Assembly: GCF_000472385.1 (NCBI RefSeq)
Contig: NZ_AWZU01000035.1
Location: forward strand, 19,648-83,647
Length of the DNA stretch: 64,000 bases
Source of the DNA: Bradyrhizobium sp. ARR65
Lineage (GTDB): Bacteria > Pseudomonadota > Alphaproteobacteria > Rhizobiales > Xanthobacteraceae
Direction of reading: 5' to 3'
How positions within the stretch are numbered: position 1 is the stretch's first letter; each line of letters starts with the position of its first letter. The notes beneath the pieces are model-generated. The model worked only from the letters and a program-made list of their open reading frames with translations. It did not search any database and had not been told where the DNA came from. A program made the position numbers and the translations under genes. Of the stretch, positions 63,547 to 64,000 are shown in pieces.

Positions 63547-63585
63547 AGCTCTTGGCACCACAAGGCCGCCCCCAGGGCTCAATCC

Positions 63586-63714
63586 ATGAAGGCGAGAGAG
63601 ATTGCGCGCAAACTTGCCAAGACCGATGCCTATATGAGGCGTCGGCGCGAACGGAAGAAAATCGAGATGTTGTTTGCCATCTCAGTAAGCGGCCCTCTGG
63701 CCGCACGGCGCTGA
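63586..63714 (+). pseudogene. Remnant of an IS1182/IS5-like transposase C-terminus
   Basis: A 42-residue frame with AREIARKLAKTDAYMRRRR and RKKIEMLFA, which is like the region before the conserved HLKR segment of IS1182-type transposases. After MLFA the sequence diverges and stops. It is most likely a decayed insertion-sequence fragment. No inverted repeats were found. Confidence 0.5.
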
Positions 63715-63739
63715 GGGCTTGATTTCCCGCCGGAAGGCG

Positions 63740-64000
63740 TCAGGCGGCGAGTTTGGCGGCCGAATGTTCTGCCCAAGCCCATGGCATGAGTTCGTCGATG
63801 CGAGCGGCAGGCCAGAGGTTGACGAGCTTCGTCAGCACATCGGTGAGATAGGCTTGCGGATCGACGCCTGTTAGCTTGCAGGTCTCGATCAGCGAGGCGA
63901 TGCAGGCCCAGTTCTCCGCTCCATGATCATGGCCGGCGAAGAGTGCGTTCTTGCGATTGAGCACGATCGGGCGGATGCCGCGCTCGACTATGTTGGTATC
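63740..64000 (-). mobile_element. tnpC: IS66-family transposase, C-terminal part
   Basis: The minus strand is open to the window edge and encodes TNIVERGIRPIVLNRKNALFAG, ENWACIASLIETCKLTGVDPQAYLTDVLTKLVN and DELMPWAWAE, the end of the IS66 transposase with its DDE C-terminal domain. The stop is at 63740. The rest of the element lies beyond the right edge, so I cannot tell whether it is whole. Confidence 0.85.

Overview
The window looks like a chromosomal stretch from the Bradyrhizobium/Rhodopseudomonas lineage of Alphaproteobacteria. It has high GC and strong codon bias. It also carries gene families typical of that lineage: a GcrA-type regulator, phasin, OpgC, SPW-repeat and DUF3551 proteins, paired Hsp20 genes beside an extra groESL, and two Kup transporters. 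I saw no tRNA, rRNA or CRISPR array.

Layout. (1) 1-11.9 kb is a complete carbon-phosphorus lyase locus: a hexapeptide acyltransferase-like gene (cut by the left edge), phnCDE1E2 for phosphonate import, phnF repressor, phnGHIJKLMN, and a flavin-binding oxidase-like gene. Pho boxes stand before three of its transcription units, and a perfect inverted repeat before phnG looks like the PhnF operator. (2) 12-16.6 kb holds small unknown genes, a UPF0104 membrane protein, a guanidinium exporter-like SMR gene and btaA for betaine lipids, with Pho-box-like sites. (3) 16.7-23.2 kb encodes a three-part periplasmic molybdenum dehydrogenase (triheme cytochrome c, 2Fe-2S subunit, Mo subunit), a quinone oxidoreductase and an MFS permease. 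(4) 23.3-25.8 kb is a small phage-like control module: an S24 repressor divergent from a GcrA-like gene, with repeated operator-like sites. (5) 26-38 kb is mixed: an orphan BamA paralogue, secreted proteins, an isoprenylcysteine methyltransferase-like protein, phasin, cytochrome c, OpgC, arginase and an FAD monooxygenase. (6) 38.6-40.5 kb is an orphan soxCD pair. (7) 41-54.4 kb has an enolase-superfamily enzyme, a DUF1800/DUF1501 pair fused by a 46-bp tandem duplication, kup, an MmgE/PrpD protein, malic enzyme, an Nramp-like transporter and a second kup. (8) 54.4-56.3 kb contains four copies of a short repeated element (promoter-like box, then a GC hairpin with a T tail) among small genes. (9) 56.6-64 kb has a CoA transferase, a GreA paralogue with an altered catalytic residue, a Lar-like zinc ribbon, two Hsp20 genes, groES, a frameshifted groEL and insertion-sequence remnants.

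The most coherent theme is phosphorus starvation: C-P lyase and betaine-lipid synthesis lie within 3 kb of each other, and both have PhoB-type sites. The right end is a stress-protein block beside insertion-sequence debris. The most surprising items are the four promoter-terminator cassettes, the duplication-driven fusion, the groEL frameshift and the GreA Asp41-to-Asn change. All functional calls are from reading the sequence; no database search was run.
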